A stretch of DNA of 64,000 nucleotides, taken from positions 1 through 64,000 of the forward strand of contig NZ_JAKYXC010000004.1 in NCBI RefSeq assembly GCF_022538185.1, read 5' to 3'. Positions 1 to 8,716 of this stretch are shown piece by piece (positions within the stretch are counted from its first letter, which is position 1; each line of letters starts with the position of its first letter). The translations under genes and the position numbers were made by a program. The stretch comes from Microbacterium sp. CFH 31415 (GTDB lineage: Bacteria > Actinomycetota > Actinomycetes > Actinomycetales > Microbacteriaceae). Under the pieces are notes generated by a model. That model was not told the DNA's origin, searched no databases, and saw only the letters and a list, made by a program, of their open reading frames with translations.

Positions 1-15
1 CCCCCCCCCCCCCCC
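1..15. other. homopolymer C15 at window edge
   Basis: Fifteen consecutive C residues open the window, followed by ordinary sequence and the end of glyS. Nothing else in the window resembles it. It may be a contig-end or sequencing artefact rather than biology. Confidence 0.6.
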
Positions 16-32
16 TCTTCTGGTTCTCTGAC

Positions 33-1418
33 TCAGGCGCCCTGGAGTCGCTCGCTGAGGTAGGCGTGGAGGGCGTCGAGCGCCACGCGCTCCTGGCCCA
101 TCGTGTCGCGGTCGCGCACGGTGACGGCGCGGTCGTCGAGCGAGTCGAAGTCCACCGTGACGCAGTACGGCGTGCCGATCTCGTCCTGGCGGCGGTATCG
201 GCGGCCGATGGCTCCAGCGTCGTCGAAGTCGACGTTCCACTCACCGCGCAGCACATCGGCCACCTCACGCGCGATGGGCGAGAGCTGCTCGTTGCGCGAG
301 AGCGGCAGGATCGCGACCTTGACCGGGGCCAGGCGCGGGTCGAGCTTGAGCACCGTGCGGGTGTCGGTGCCGCCCTTCGCGTTGGGCGCCTCCTCCTCGT
401 GGTATGCGTCGACGAGGAACGCCATCATCGCGCGCGTGAGGCCGAACGACGGCTCGATGACGTACGGGATGTACTTCTCGCCGGAGGCCTGGTCGAAGTA
501 CGTCAGGCTCTGACCCGACGCCTCGGTGTGGCTGGAGAGGTCGTAGTCGGTGCGGTTGGCGACGCCCATGAGTTCGCCCCACTCCTTGCCGGTGAAGCCG
601 AAGCGGTACTCGATGTCGATGGTGCCGGCGGAGTAGTGCGCGCGGTCCTCCTGGGGGACGTCGAACTGACGCATGTTCTCGGGGTCGATGCCGAGATCGA
701 TGAACCAGTCCCAGCACGCCTGGACCCAGTGCTCGAACCACTCGCCCGCCTCGGCGGGCGGCGTGAAGAACTCGATCTCCATCTGCTCGAACTCGCGCGT
801 GCGGAAGATGAAGTTCCCGGGGGTGATCTCGTTGCGGAACGCCTTGCCGACCTGGCCGATGCCGAACGGCGGCTTCTTGCGCGACGCGGTGAGCACGTTC
901 GAGAAGTTCACGAAGATGCCCTGCGCGGTCTCGGGGCGCAGGAAGTGCAGGCCCGACTCGTCGTCGACGACGCCGAGGTAGGTCTTCACGAGGCCCGAGA
1001 AGGCCTTCGGCTCGGTGTACTGGCCCTTCGTGCCGCAGTTCGGGCACGGGACATCCGCCAGTCCGTTCTCGGCCTTGCGGCCCTTGCGCGCCTCGAAGTC
1101 CTCGAGGAGGTTGTCGGCACGGAACCGCTTGTGGCACTGCAGGCACTCGACCAGCGGGTCGGTGAAGGTGGCGACGTGGCCGGACGCCTCCCACACGCGC
1201 TTCGGCAGGATGATCGACGAGTCGAGGCCGACCATGTCGCCGCGGCCGCGCACGAACGTCTGCCACCACTGGCGGCGGATGTTCTCCTTGAGCTCCGTGC
1301 CGAGGGGGCCGTAGTCCCACGCCGACCGGGATCCGCCGTAGATCTCGCCCGCCTGGAACACGAACCCGCGGTGGCGGGCGAGGGCGATGACTTTGTCGAG
1401 GCGGGACTGCTCGGCCAC
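33..1418 (-). CDS. glyS: glycyl-tRNA synthetase, class II alpha2 type
   Basis: Charges tRNA-Gly with glycine in the cytoplasm. The product is 461 aa, the usual length for the single-chain bacterial/archaeal-type GlyRS. It begins [17 protein letters not shown], has a zinc-ribbon-like pair of motifs (CLQCHKRF and CPNCGTKG), motif 2 around FRNEITP and motif 3 near [12 protein letters not shown], and ends with the anticodon-binding domain. I chose GTG at 1418 because GGAG lies 5 nt upstream and family similarity starts there. An in-frame ATG at 1475 sits 6 nt after a TAGAAT -10 box, so either the mRNA has a leader of about 57 nt or a 480-aa form is made. Monocistronic as far as visible. Confidence 0.96.
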   Translation of the reverse strand: MAEQSRLDKVIALARHRGFVFQAGEIYGGSRSAWDYGPLGTELKENIRRQWWQTFVRGRGDMVGLDSSIILPKRVWEASGHVATFTDPLVECLQCHKRFRADNLLEDFEARKGRKAENGLADVPCPNCGTKGQYTEPKAFSGLVKTYLGVVDDESGLHFLRPETAQGIFVNFSNVLTASRKKPPFGIGQVGKAFRNEITPGNFIFRTREFEQMEIEFFTPPAEAGEWFEHWVQACWDWFIDLGIDPENMRQFDVPQEDRAHYSAGTIDIEYRFGFTGKEWGELMGVANRTDYDLSSHTEASGQSLTYFDQASGEKYIPYVIEPSFGLTRAMMAFLVDAYHEEEAPNAKGGTDTRTVLKLDPRLAPVKVAILPLSRNEQLSPIAREVADVLRGEWNVDFDDAGAIGRRYRRQDEIGTPYCVTVDFDSLDDRAVTVRDRDTMGQERVALDALHAYLSERLQGA

Positions 1419-1481
1419 GGTGGCTCCAATGGTCGGGATGGGTGTTCGTGCCGGATGCGGCGAGCGCCGCGGCATCCGTCG

Positions 1482-1487
1482 ATTCTA
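1482..1487 (-). promoter_or_regulatory. -10 box TAGAAT of glyS
   Basis: TAGAAT on the minus strand lies 6 nt before an in-frame ATG (1475), the same geometry seen before many genes here. Relative to the preferred GTG start at 1418 it would create a leader of about 57 nt. Confidence 0.5.
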
Positions 1488-2528
1488 GTCGTCGGACCCG
1501 GGCCGGCTGGACGATCCGGGCTCGTCCCCGGCGGCGCGCTCGAACTCCCGGTCCCACTCGCGCAGCTCCTTGCGACGGCCGATGAGTCCGTCGAGCGACA
1601 CCTGGAAGTGCAGTCCGCGCCGGGCGTTGACCTGCTTGATGTTCTCGACGAGCTCGAGCGAGAACGCCGACAGCGCGCTGCGCACCTCGTCGATGCGCTC
1701 GGCCGGGTCATCCCACAGGTCGGGGTGGATGAGGATGTCGAGCAGGTAGTCGCGGTCGAGCGCGCCGGTGAGCTTGCGCAGCGTCTCGCCGTACTCGACG
1801 GCGGCGGTCGCGCGCTGCCCCTCCTCGCCCTTGCGGTCGAGGCGGTCGAAGAGCTCGGTCGTGTGGGACGCGATCCGGCCGACGTCGGCGGAGACCTCGC
1901 CCGCCTGCGCGATGCCGCCGGCCCCGGCGTGGGCGTACTCGGCACTGAGAATCTGCAGCGTCTGCACGTGCGTGCGCACCGGATCGGGAAGCGGATGCCG
2001 CACCGCGGCGCCACGCGTGCGGCGACGCCGCGAGCGCATGACGCCGAAGAGCGCGCCACCTGCAGCGAGCAGCACCGCCGCGCCGACTGCGATGCCGACG
2101 AACGGCCCGGCGTCGGCGCCGCCGGGCGACGGCGCGTCGGGCGTGAGCGCGATGACCCCCTGGATCGTCTCGGTGAGCGCGGCGTCGACGTCGGGGGCCG
2201 ACACCTCCGCCTCGTTCGCGACGCGCATCGCCTCGCCCGGCGCGAGCACGCGGGAGCCGGCCGACAGGTCGTCGCCGACCGCCACGATGATCGTCGCGGT
2301 GCCCGGGTGCGCGGCTGCCAGTTCGGAGACGATGTCGGGTCCGGATGCCTCGAGCGCGGCGTTGTCGGAGAAGACCGCCACCCCGATCGACTCGTCGCCG
2401 ATCTGCTGGGCGAGCTGGTCGCGGAGCGATGCCGCATCGGCGACCTCCGACGACACGTACACGCTGGCGGAGCCGAGCGCGTCGACGGCGTCGTCGACGT
2501 AGCCCTGGCCGTCCATCGCGTTGTGCAT
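1485..2528 (-). CDS. TPM-like membrane protein, partner of VWA lipoprotein
   Basis: Unknown function; 347 aa. The first 120 or so residues resemble a TPM-type domain (VYVSSEVADAA, IGVAVFSDNAALE, ATIIVAVGDDL). One hydrophobic segment (roughly residues 137-162) is followed by an Arg-rich stop-transfer stretch (MRSRRRRTRG) and a long, charged, predicted-cytoplasmic C-terminal region. No signal peptide is obvious. It starts 12 nt after the stop of the VWA lipoprotein gene, so the two are almost certainly co-transcribed and likely act together at the membrane. The 3' end overlaps the glyS promoter region. Confidence 0.8.
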   Translation of the reverse strand: MHNAMDGQGYVDDAVDALGSASVYVSSEVADAASLRDQLAQQIGDESIGVAVFSDNAALEASGPDIVSELAAAHPGTATIIVAVGDDLSAGSRVLAPGEAMRVANEAEVSAPDVDAALTETIQGVIALTPDAPSPGGADAGPFVGIAVGAAVLLAAGGALFGVMRSRRRRTRGAAVRHPLPDPVRTHVQTLQILSAEYAHAGAGGIAQAGEVSADVGRIASHTTELFDRLDRKGEEGQRATAAVEYGETLRKLTGALDRDYLLDILIHPDLWDDPAERIDEVRSALSAFSLELVENIKQVNARRGLHFQVSLDGLIGRRKELREWDREFERAAGDEPGSSSRPGSDD

Positions 2529-2540
2529 GCTCGCCGTCGC

Positions 2541-4415
2541 CTAGAAGTTGTTGATGACCGAGGCGAAGACGAGATCGATCTTCGCGGCGTCCGACGCATC
2601 GAACCACTGGCCACCGGTGGCCTCGGCGATCCGCTGCAGGGCGCCGGTGTCGGCACCCTCGCCGTACGCGATCGGGAAGATGCGCACCGGGGCGTCGTCG
2701 CCGCCCTCGCGCGTCGCTTTGCCGATCTTCGCCACGAGCGAGTCGAGCGAGATCGACGAGTCGGTGTCCTGCCCGTCGGACAGCACGACGATCGCGTTGA
2801 TGCGACCGGGCTCGGCACGTTTCGTCATCTCGTCGTACGCCTGCGCGATCGCGTCGTAGAGCGGCGTGCCTTCGCGCTTCGCGAAGCGCAGGTCGTCGAG
2901 CGACGCGTCGACCGACTCGCGGTCCGACGCGAGCGGCGAGACGTCGCGCAGCACGACGATGTTCTCGCCCGCCGTGGAGTCGACGCCCGTGGTGAACGCC
3001 CAGACCCCGACCTCGTCGCTCGAGCGGAAGTGGCCGAGGGTCGCCTGCGCGCCCTCGATGGCGCCGTCGAGCTTCGACCGGCCGTCGCCGATCGGCTCAT
3101 CCATCGAGCCCGAGATGTCGATCACCTCGAGCACCGACGACGGCTTGCGGATCTGCGTCCACTGATCGATGGCCGCCGAGACGACATCGACCTCGGGCCG
3201 CGGGAGCGAGATCGCCGGCCCCGCCGGGTCGACGCCGTACGCCGCGGTGAAGAGGTCGCCGAGCGGGACCGTCTCGTCGAGCGGCCGGAAGCCGAACTCG
3301 GGGAGGATCTCCTGCGCGGCCTCGGTCTGCAGGAACGCCGCGAAGGCGGCGCCCGCCTCGGCCTGGGCATCGGTCACCCAGTCGGCGCCGAGCACCGTGA
3401 TCGGGTTGTCGGACCACATCGATCCGCCCGACGGGTAGACCGCGACGAGCTTCTCCTTCGGCGGGGTGAGCTGCTCCCCCGGCTGCACGGTGTGCGAGTC
3501 GGGGTTGCCCTGGTTGTAGTTGAGCAGCGACGTCTCTTCGAGCGCGACGGCCGACACGTAGCCCGAGCCGCCCGCGCCGTTCTGAGTCTCGTCGTACAGC
3601 GTCGTGAGCACCTTGCCGGTCGTGTCGCCGTAGTGGATCACGCACTCCTCGAACACCCGCGAGAAGTCCGCCGCGGCGGCGACATCGGCGGCGGTGAGCC
3701 CGTCGGTCTTGCCGGAGGCCTCGTACGACTGCATCAGGATCGCCGAGAGGCCCGTCGTCGAGGTGTTCGGGTTCGTCTTCGAGATCTTGAAGGAACCCCA
3801 CAGGTCCTTGCCGACGCTGCCCCAGCCCTCGGGATCCTGGCAGAGACGCTCGAAGTCGGCGATGCCGATCGGCGACCCGGGGTAGCCGAGGGCCTTCGCC
3901 ATCGTCTCGGGCACACCGAAGACGATGGGCGTGTGGGTGAACGACTCGGGCTCGCCGACGAGAGAAGCGGATGCCGCAGCGGCGACGCGCTCCGTCCACA
4001 CCGTCGACGCGGGCGACCACATGGTGGGCCAGCGACGCGGGTTCTCGTCGGGCCAGTCCTGTCCCGACGTGAGGAAGCGCGTGGCGTCGCCCGACGAGAC
4101 GTTGATCGGGCGCACGGTCGCGCACTCGTCCAGTGCCTCGTGCTCGGGCGAATCCTTGAACGCGGCGGCGAGCGCGTCGAGCATGTTGACCTTCTCGGAC
4201 GACGTCGCCACGACCACGCTCGTGCAGCCGTCGTCGGCGAAGTCGCCGTCGCCGAAGTCGCCGCCCTCGGTGCCCCCTCCCCCGAAGCAGGCGCTGAGGG
4301 CCAGCGCCGCGATCAGGATTCCGGCGCCTGCGGCGCCGCGCCGTGCGGGCGTGCGGACGCGCTCGGGCGAGAAGGGCGAGGAGGCGGCGAGGACCCGCCG
4401 GCGTGGGGCTGGCAT
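2541..4415 (-). CDS. lipoprotein: solute-binding-like domain fused to VWA domain
   Basis: A 624-aa exported lipoprotein. An Arg-rich n-region and a hydrophobic stretch end at the lipobox LSAC (around residues 41-44). Residues of about 50-400 look like an extracellular solute-binding-protein fold (FLTSGQDWPDE, VVSPASTVWTERV, YPSGGSMWSDNP). The C-terminal 200 residues form a von Willebrand A domain with the MIDAS motif DISGSMD and downstream VLSDGQDTDS. It is the first gene of a two-gene unit with the TPM-like gene. TAGGCT lies 6 nt upstream of the ATG, indicating a leaderless mRNA. The ligand is unknown; homologues are annotated only as substrate-binding and VWA domain protein. Confidence 0.88.
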   Translation of the reverse strand: MPAPRRRVLAASSPFSPERVRTPARRGAAGAGILIAALALSACFGGGGTEGGDFGDGDFADDGCTSVVVATSSEKVNMLDALAAAFKDSPEHEALDECATVRPINVSSGDATRFLTSGQDWPDENPRRWPTMWSPASTVWTERVAAAASASLVGEPESFTHTPIVFGVPETMAKALGYPGSPIGIADFERLCQDPEGWGSVGKDLWGSFKISKTNPNTSTTGLSAILMQSYEASGKTDGLTAADVAAAADFSRVFEECVIHYGDTTGKVLTTLYDETQNGAGGSGYVSAVALEETSLLNYNQGNPDSHTVQPGEQLTPPKEKLVAVYPSGGSMWSDNPITVLGADWVTDAQAEAGAAFAAFLQTEAAQEILPEFGFRPLDETVPLGDLFTAAYGVDPAGPAISLPRPEVDVVSAAIDQWTQIRKPSSVLEVIDISGSMDEPIGDGRSKLDGAIEGAQATLGHFRSSDEVGVWAFTTGVDSTAGENIVVLRDVSPLASDRESVDASLDDLRFAKREGTPLYDAIAQAYDEMTKRAEPGRINAIVVLSDGQDTDSSISLDSLVAKIGKATREGGDDAPVRIFPIAYGEGADTGALQRIAEATGGQWFDASDAAKIDLVFASVINNF

Positions 4416-4421
4416 GGGGCC

Positions 4422-4427
4422 AGCCTA
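4422..4427 (-). promoter_or_regulatory. -10 box TAGGCT (leaderless type)
   Basis: Minus-strand TAGGCT is separated by 6 nt from the ATG of the VWA lipoprotein gene at 4415, placing the transcription start at or next to the start codon. Confidence 0.55.
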
Positions 4428-4480
4428 AGGGTGAACCCGGCCCGTCGCGGGCTCGACCGCGACGCTGTGGAGCGAGGTCG

Positions 4481-4864
4481 TCAGGAGACGAAGCCGATCG
4501 ACATCGGGTACTTGTACCACTCGCCCCGGTTGGCCTTCACGGCCGCGACGATGCAGAACACGATGTTGAGCACGTAGGCCGCGAGCAGGATGAAGATGCC
4601 GATGAGCACGAACGTCAGGACGGTGCCCACGACGTACGCGATGAGCAGCGTCAGCTGGAAGTTCAGCGCGGTCGCCGAGTGGGCGCGCACGAACGGTCCG
4701 CGGTCCTTCAGCACCAGGTAGCCGATGAGCGGGGCGAGGAATCCGAAGAAGAGGCCCCCCAGATTGATGAGGGTCGCCCAGAGCTTCTCGTCTGCCGGGT
4801 TCATCGGCTGGGGCTGCGGTGCGGCATACGGAGAGGACGGCTGGTACGGCGGAGGCGTGGTCAC
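4481..4864 (-). CDS. DUF4870-type small membrane protein
   Basis: A 127-aa membrane protein with a short Pro/Tyr/Gln-rich cytoplasmic N-terminus (TTPPPYQPSSPY) and three to four hydrophobic segments: LWATLINLGGLFFGFLAPLI, then FVRAHSATALNFQL, then a long pair LTLLIAYVVGTVL and FVLIGIFILLAAYVLN. The RAHSATALNFQ motif before the paired helices is the hallmark of the DUF4870 (Tic20-like) family, whose function is unproven. The GTG start at 4864 is chosen because GAGG precedes it by a few nt and the proline-rich N-terminus begins there. It stands alone between opposite flanks of the same strand. Confidence 0.85.
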   Translation of the reverse strand: MTTPPPYQPSSPYAAPQPQPMNPADEKLWATLINLGGLFFGFLAPLIGYLVLKDRGPFVRAHSATALNFQLTLLIAYVVGTVLTFVLIGIFILLAAYVLNIVFCIVAAVKANRGEWYKYPMSIGFVS

Positions 4865-4937
4865 CGCCTCAGCATAGAGGCGCGGCGCGACGGCGACACG
4901 GGTGCTGACCCCCGAGTTCGCACGAACGGTGCGCCGG

Positions 4938-6266
4938 TCACGCCTCGCGCAGTGCGCCCGGGCCGACCTGGGCGATCGAGGTGTGCCCCGACAGGCCCAG
5001 CGTGATATCGAGCTCGGCGAGGATGTTGCGCACGGCCTCGCGCACACCGTCCTCTCCCGCGATGCCGAGGCCGTACGCGTACGGGCGGCCGATCGCGACG
5101 GCCGTGGCGCCGAGCGCGAGAGCGATGAAGGCATCCGATCCCTGCCGCACCCCCGAGTCGAAGATCACCGGCACGCGCCCGCCGACCCGCTCCACGACGG
5201 CCGGAAGAGCCTCGAGGGTCGGCACCGACTGGTCGATCTGGCGTCCGCCGTGGTTCGACACCCACACGCCGTCCGCTCCGACGTCGACGGCGCGCGCCGC
5301 ATCGTCGGGGTGCGTGATGCCCTTGAGCAGGATGGGCAGGGTCGTCCACGCCCGCGCTCTGACGAGGTCGTCCCACGTCAGCGCGGGGGTGGAGAACACC
5401 TCGAGGAACGTCTCGACGGCGGCGCGCGGCAGCGGCGAACGGAGGTTCTCGCGCAGTCCGCCCCCGGTGAGCGCCGCGCCCTTGCGCGCGATCTTCACGC
5501 CCGCCGCCACCGTCTGCGGGGTGAGGCGCACCGGCGGCGCGGGCGGGGCCGCGGCATCCGCTCCTCTTCTCACGCGCTCGCGCACGAGCTGCTGGAAGAC
5601 GGGATCGCTGGTGTACTGCGCGATGCCCATGCCGCGCGTGAAGGGGAGGTACGCGAGGTCGAGATCACGGGTGCGCCAGCCGAGCAGGTGCGTGTCGAGG
5701 GTGATCACGACCGCTTCGCACCCGGATGCTTCGGCTCGGCGCAGCAGCGATGCGTTGAGGTCGTCGTCGGCCGACCAGTACAGCTGGAACAGGCGCGAGC
5801 CGTCGGGCGCGGCATCCCGCACCTCTTCCATCGGGAACGAGGCCTGGTTGCTGAGCGTGAGGGGCAGACCGAGGGATGCCGCGGCACGCGCCACCGCGAG
5901 GTCGGCGTCGTCGTGCGCCATCTCCATCACCCCGAGCGGGGCGAGCAGCAGGGGCGTCGGACGGCGGCGGCCGAGGAAGTCGATCGACAGGTCGCGGGCG
6001 GCGACGTCGCGCAGCGGACGCGGCCACACCTGCCAGCGGCCGAACGCCGCCGCGTTGGCGCGCATGGTGCGCTCGGCGCCCGCACCGCCGGCGATGTAGG
6101 CGAAGGCCTCGGCGCTGAGCGCGCGGCGGGCCGCGTCTTCGAGGCGCTGGGCATCGACGGGAACGGCGGGCTTGGCGCCGCTGATCCCGGCGCGGTACAC
6201 CTCCGACTGCGTGCGACGGGAGATTCCGCGCGCGGCGGCCGGGTCGTGGGGAGCGACGTTGCTCAT
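4938..6266 (-). CDS. FMN-dependent alpha-hydroxy-acid oxidase (lactate 2-monooxygenase-like)
   Basis: Predicted cytoplasmic flavoenzyme oxidising an L-2-hydroxy acid such as lactate; 442 aa. The TIM-barrel family is shown by IAGGAGAERTMRAN near the N-terminus, the catalytic-His motif SNHGGRQID, and the FMN-phosphate loop FDSGVRQGSDAF followed by GATAVAIGRPY. The IAGGAGAE signature and length are closest to lactate 2-monooxygenase-type members rather than membrane LldD, but substrate cannot be fixed from sequence. The ATG at 6266 is 7 nt after TAGGCT (6274-6279), a leaderless arrangement, and removes eight residues of an otherwise open upstream extension. Confidence 0.9.
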   Translation of the reverse strand: MSNVAPHDPAAARGISRRTQSEVYRAGISGAKPAVPVDAQRLEDAARRALSAEAFAYIAGGAGAERTMRANAAAFGRWQVWPRPLRDVAARDLSIDFLGRRRPTPLLLAPLGVMEMAHDDADLAVARAAASLGLPLTLSNQASFPMEEVRDAAPDGSRLFQLYWSADDDLNASLLRRAEASGCEAVVITLDTHLLGWRTRDLDLAYLPFTRGMGIAQYTSDPVFQQLVRERVRRGADAAAPPAPPVRLTPQTVAAGVKIARKGAALTGGGLRENLRSPLPRAAVETFLEVFSTPALTWDDLVRARAWTTLPILLKGITHPDDAARAVDVGADGVWVSNHGGRQIDQSVPTLEALPAVVERVGGRVPVIFDSGVRQGSDAFIALALGATAVAIGRPYAYGLGIAGEDGVREAVRNILAELDITLGLSGHTSIAQVGPGALREA

Positions 6267-6313
6267 GCGGCACAGCCTACGGGCGAGCACGCTCCCTCAC
6301 CGTCCAGGCTGAC

Positions 6314-6347
6314 GAAAGGGCGGGATCCGTGGGGGTCCCGCCCTTTC
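6314..6347 (-). terminator. hairpin terminator after the 52-aa membrane protein gene
   Basis: A perfect 12-bp stem, GAAAGGGCGGGA pairing with TCCCGCCCTTTC, encloses a 10-nt loop. It lies just downstream of the minus-strand small gene ending at 6389 and upstream of the oxidase gene. There is no long U-run, as is common in actinobacteria. Confidence 0.7.
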
Positions 6348-6388
6348 CGGTGCTCCGACGCTGGGGTCGACGGAGCGATGGGGGTGTG

Positions 6389-6547
6389 TCAGGTCTGGCG
6401 GCGGATGAAGCGCATCAGCCAGGCGATGATCGCGATGATCACGATGACGATGCCGATCCACAGCAGGAACTTCGCGGCCTCGATGAACACTCCGAGCAGA
6501 AGGAGCACGATGCCGACGATGAGAAGGATGACTGCGAGTCCGGTCAT
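6389..6547 (-). CDS. 52-aa small membrane protein
   Basis: Too short for most gene callers but convincing. The frame encodes MTGLAVILLIVGIVLLLLG, then FIEAAKFLLWIGIVIVIIA, ending RFIRRQT: two transmembrane helices separated by a short FIEAAK turn, with a positively charged C-terminus. Such hydrophobic two-helix proteins are common in actinobacteria and are generally of unknown function. The ATG at 6547 has only a weak purine stretch upstream (GGGG). It is followed by a strong hairpin terminator, which supports it being a real transcription unit. Confidence 0.75.
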   Translation of the reverse strand: MTGLAVILLIVGIVLLLLGVFIEAAKFLLWIGIVIVIIAIIAWLMRFIRRQT

Positions 6548-6644
6548 GACCCCAGATTCGCGGCATCCCCGCCCCGCGTCGAGGGGTTGACAAACGCGCG
6601 TGAGGAGTGCAAACCGGCGGATGGAGGACCGTGTCGGTTTCGCT

Positions 6645-7550
6645 TCAGCCGCCGAATCCGCACCAGTCGGCCACCCACGTGAGGACCTGGCCGCGGAGTT
6701 CTTCGGATGCCGCGAGCTCGATCTCGCCGGGCTCGCCGTCGACCTCCACCTCGAGGTCGAAGATCGTGCCCCGCTTGTCCTCCTGCACGGCGTGCGGGTC
6801 GCAGCGGATCGGGACGATCGGCAGCGACACCTCCGTCATTCCGGTATCACCCTCCCGCACCTCCAGGCCGATCGGAAGCGTTTCGAGCGCGGTGTCGCCG
6901 CCGTCCTCGAACGTGATCAGGTTCGTGGTCTGGATGCCCGAGATCAGCACGGCCGACCGCCCTGTCGGCGCGATGCCGAGCATGAGGGCCGCCGGTTCGC
7001 CCGGAGGCGAGGGATCGAAGTCGGTGAACGACACGTGGGCGGCATCGGCGACGGCGTCCGCACGGCAGTCGCGCACATGGAGCGGCTCGATGAATCCGAT
7101 CGGGTCCTCGATGCCGGCCGACGCGCGCCCGGAGTCGTCGCCCAGCGTGTAGTCGAGGATCACCGTCGACCCGACAGCCTCCGTCGCGTCGCCTGCGCAC
7201 GCCGCGTCGGGAAGCTGGACCCGGATGCCGACGGTGCGGCCGGGCCCGATCGTGCTCTCGCGCTCCTCGACGCGGACGATGGGGGCGGCGAACCGCGGAT
7301 CCTCGACCTCGACGGAACCGACGACCAGCGTCTCGTCGGTTCCGTTGCGCACCACCACCTGCGCCTGCCGTGCGGCCACGTCGGAGCGACCCTGCTGCAG
7401 TTCGACGGTCACGCCGTCGGGGAGCCCGGTGCTCGGCGTCGTCGCCTCGCCGTCCGGCGCCTCGCCGCCGGGTGCACAGGCGGACAGAGCCAGCGCGAGA
7501 AGGGCGGCCACGGCGGTCGCCGCCCCGCGCATCCTCAGACGCGACATCAT
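6645..7550 (-). CDS. hypothetical lipoprotein
   Basis: A 301-aa exported lipoprotein of unknown function. The signal peptide (MMSRLRMRGAATAVAALLALALSAC) ends in the lipobox LSAC, so the mature protein starts at Cys about residue 25 and is anchored to the outer membrane leaflet. The mature part is beta-rich and mentions no recognisable catalytic motif. The ATG at 7550 overlaps the TGA of the enolase-superfamily gene by 4 bp (ATGA), so translation is probably coupled; a second ATG follows immediately. Homologues occur as uncharacterised Microbacterium lipoproteins. Confidence 0.82.
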   Translation of the reverse strand: MMSRLRMRGAATAVAALLALALSACAPGGEAPDGEATTPSTGLPDGVTVELQQGRSDVAARQAQVVVRNGTDETLVVGSVEVEDPRFAAPIVRVEERESTIGPGRTVGIRVQLPDAACAGDATEAVGSTVILDYTLGDDSGRASAGIEDPIGFIEPLHVRDCRADAVADAAHVSFTDFDPSPPGEPAALMLGIAPTGRSAVLISGIQTTNLITFEDGGDTALETLPIGLEVREGDTGMTEVSLPIVPIRCDPHAVQEDKRGTIFDLEVEVDGEPGEIELAASEELRGQVLTWVADWCGFGG

Positions 7551-8680
7551 CGCGTCAGCGTCTCCCGCACGACGGTGACGTCGTCGAGCGCGACGGGATC
7601 GATCTCGACGCCGAGGCCGTGACCGGTCGGCACGCGGACGTGCCCGTCTTCGAGCACCGCCGGCTCGGTGACGATGTCACGCGTGTAGAAGCGGTCCGAC
7701 GCCGAGACGTCGCCCGGCAGGGTGAACCCGGGGAGTGCGGAGAGCGCCGCATTCGCGGCGCGCCCGATGCCGGTCTCGAGCATGCCTCCGCACCACACCG
7801 GGATGCCGGCATCCCGGCACAGGTCATGGATCGCGACCGCCTCGAGATAGCCGCCGACGCGGCCGGCCTTGATGTTGATGATGGATGCCGAGCCGAGGGC
7901 GAGCGCGTCGGCGGCGGCCTTCGCCGAGACGATCGACTCGTCGAGGCAGACCGGCGTGCGCAGCCTGCGGGCGAGCGTCGCGTGGTCGACGAGGTCATCC
8001 TCCTGCAGCGGCTGCTCGATGAGCAGCAGGTCGAACCGGTCGAGCTCTGCCAGGGTGTCGGCGTCGGCGAGCGTGTAGGCGGAGTTCGCGTCGACCTGCA
8101 GCGCGATCGTGCCGAAGGCGTCGCGCACCGCAGCGGTGTCGGCGATGTCGCGCCCGGGCTTGATCTTGATCTTGATGCGCGCGTAGCCCTCGTCGAGGTA
8201 TCCGCCGACCGCGTCGACCAGGGCCGACGGGTCGCGCTGGATGCCGACCGAGACGCCGCTGGGAACGCGGTCGCGGACCGCGCCGAGATACTCCCCGAGC
8301 GCGCGGCCCTCGCTGCGCAGCGCGGCGTCGAGCACCGCCAGCTCGAGCCCGGCCTTCACCATCCGGTGTCCGACGAACGGCGCGAGTGCGCCGGCGACCG
8401 CTTCGGGTGCGATCGTGCCGCGGTCGAGCAGAGCGGGCACCAGGAAGCGCAGCGCGACATCCCAGGCGCTCTGCGTGTACTCGCTCGAGTAGAGCGGCGC
8501 GGCGCCGGTGACGATCTCGCCCCAGCCGTCGCCGCCGGCGGTGAGGGCGCGGACGACGATCACCTCGCGGATGGTCTCGGTTCCGAACGACGTGGTGAAC
8601 GGGGATACCAGCGGCAGATGCAGGACGCGCAGCTCGAATCCCTCGAGGGCGACGGATGCCGCGGGCGTGGCGATGGGCAT
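7547..8680 (-). CDS. menC: enolase-superfamily o-succinylbenzoate synthase / N-acylamino acid racemase
   Basis: A 377-aa TIM-barrel enzyme. It shows the second-type MenC/NAAAR pattern: the KIKIKPGRD catalytic lysine motif, metal ligands in QVDANSAYT, LLIEQPLQEDD and VCLDES, and the distal lysine in INIKAGRVGG. It would either dehydrate SHCHC to o-succinylbenzoate in menaquinone synthesis or racemise N-acyl amino acids; members of this group often do both. No other men genes are visible, and it is coupled to a lipoprotein gene, so the racemase role is open. TAGCCT lies 6 nt before the ATG (8687-8692), a leaderless pattern. Confidence 0.85.
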   Translation of the reverse strand: MPIATPAASVALEGFELRVLHLPLVSPFTTSFGTETIREVIVVRALTAGGDGWGEIVTGAAPLYSSEYTQSAWDVALRFLVPALLDRGTIAPEAVAGALAPFVGHRMVKAGLELAVLDAALRSEGRALGEYLGAVRDRVPSGVSVGIQRDPSALVDAVGGYLDEGYARIKIKIKPGRDIADTAAVRDAFGTIALQVDANSAYTLADADTLAELDRFDLLLIEQPLQEDDLVDHATLARRLRTPVCLDESIVSAKAAADALALGSASIINIKAGRVGGYLEAVAIHDLCRDAGIPVWCGGMLETGIGRAANAALSALPGFTLPGDVSASDRFYTRDIVTEPAVLEDGHVRVPTGHGLGVEIDPVALDDVTVVRETLTR

Positions 8681-8716
8681 GCGCTCAGGCTACGCCCGGC
8701 ACGCGACCCGCCGCGC

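Noticed and set aside
66..4577. Open plus-strand frame of about 1500 codons opposite glyS and the VWA lipoprotein gene
   Set aside because: Arg/Val/Glu-rich, low-complexity translation with no motif; it is the antisense shadow of convincing minus-strand genes, usual at this GC content.
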